Source of the DNA: CAZPFP01 sp964585895 | GTDB lineage: Bacteria; Patescibacteriota; Microgenomatia; PFEM01; JAHIFH01 | Assembly: GCA_964585895.1 (NCBI GenBank) | Contig: CAZPFP010000020.1 | Coordinates: forward strand, 1 to 13,479 | Direction of reading: 5' to 3' | Length of the DNA: 13,479 nt | Shown: one piece after another, positions 13,306 to 13,479 of the stretch | How the letters are laid out: each line of letters starts with the position of its first letter | How positions within the stretch are numbered: the stretch's first letter is position 1 | Made by a program: the position numbers and the translations under genes | Notes under the pieces: model-generated | The model's input: the letters and a program-made list of their open reading frames with translations, nothing else | Told to the model about the DNA's origin: nothing | The model's database searches: none

Positions 13306-13479
13306 AAGTTGCGATTGATATTTCCCCCTTAAAATCAGCTCATCAATTTCGGGGGATTGGTGTTTATACCAAGCGGTTGGTTGAGGCCTTGAAAAAGTCA
13401 AAAGTGGCTGATTTAGAGGTTGTTTTAGTAGAAAAAGGCGAGATTCCTAAAGATTGCCATCTGATTCATTATCCCTACT
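13302..13479 (+). CDS. GT4-like (GT-B) glycosyltransferase, N-terminal part only
   Basis: An ATG overlapping the upstream TGA (ATGA) opens a frame that runs off the window after 59 codons. It reads MKVAIDISPLK, then FRGIGVYTKRLVEAL, and ends HLIHYPY. A first beta strand, the glycine-rich RGIGVYT-x-x-L loop that contacts the donor or acceptor in GT-B enzymes, and the LIHYPY strand are typical of the start of GT4-family cytosolic glycosyltransferases using nucleotide sugars. The C-terminal donor-binding domain (E-x7-E motif) is outside the window, so donor specificity cannot be judged. It is the last visible gene of the operon starting at 10802. Confidence 0.8.
   Translation, partial: MKVAIDISPLKSAHQFRGIGVYTKRLVEALKKSKVADLEVVLVEKGEIPKDCHLIHYPY

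Overview
The window is a compact, AT-rich bacterial locus dominated by membrane glycosyltransferases. Most genes lie on the + strand and overlap by 4-20 bases, in places through ATGA stop/start fusions. Serial GT-C enzymes, a DUF5667-type secreted protein, very tight packing and mixed use of Shine-Dalgarno, weak-SD and possibly leaderless starts fit a candidate-phyla-radiation (Patescibacteria) genome, perhaps Microgenomates. That assignment is inference from family content. TGA is used as a stop (2758, 9127, 13303), so this is not a lineage that reads TGA as glycine.

Layout. 1-7534: a run of five polytopic GT-C-type membrane proteins. The first three are tandem paralogues of one GT39-like family (the first cut by the window edge), the fourth is a more distant GT39-like protein, and the fifth is a PTPS-related (PF10131-type) membrane protein. 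7471-7970: a higher-order array of palindromic repeats interrupted by exactly 100 N (assembly gap). The array supplies the last codons of the upstream gene and reaches to 12 bases before the next start. 7981-9129: a protein joining a circularly permuted GTPase domain (G4-G5-G1-G2-G3) to a MurQ-like SIS domain. 9126-9245: the broken 5' end of a GT2 glycosyltransferase. 9199-10713: a GT39-like gene on the minus strand, apparently a later arrival. 10714-10801: a short divergent promoter region. 10802-13479: a second tightly overlapping + operon made of a GT2 glycosyltransferase with a 114-base GC-rich palindromic insertion in frame, a secreted DUF5667-like protein, a MptB/GT87-like GT-C enzyme, and the start of a GT4 (GT-B) glycosyltransferase.

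Together the genes look like a cell-surface glycan locus. Cytoplasmic GT2 and GT4 enzymes would use nucleotide sugars, GT-C enzymes would use polyprenyl-phosphate sugars on the outer face of the membrane, and the SIS/GTPase protein might sense or process a sugar phosphate. Substrates cannot be read from the sequence.

The strongest items for a second look are the permuted GTPase-SIS fusion, the in-frame palindromic insertion in the GT2 gene, and the repeat array, whose hairpin stems change sequence but keep pairing.
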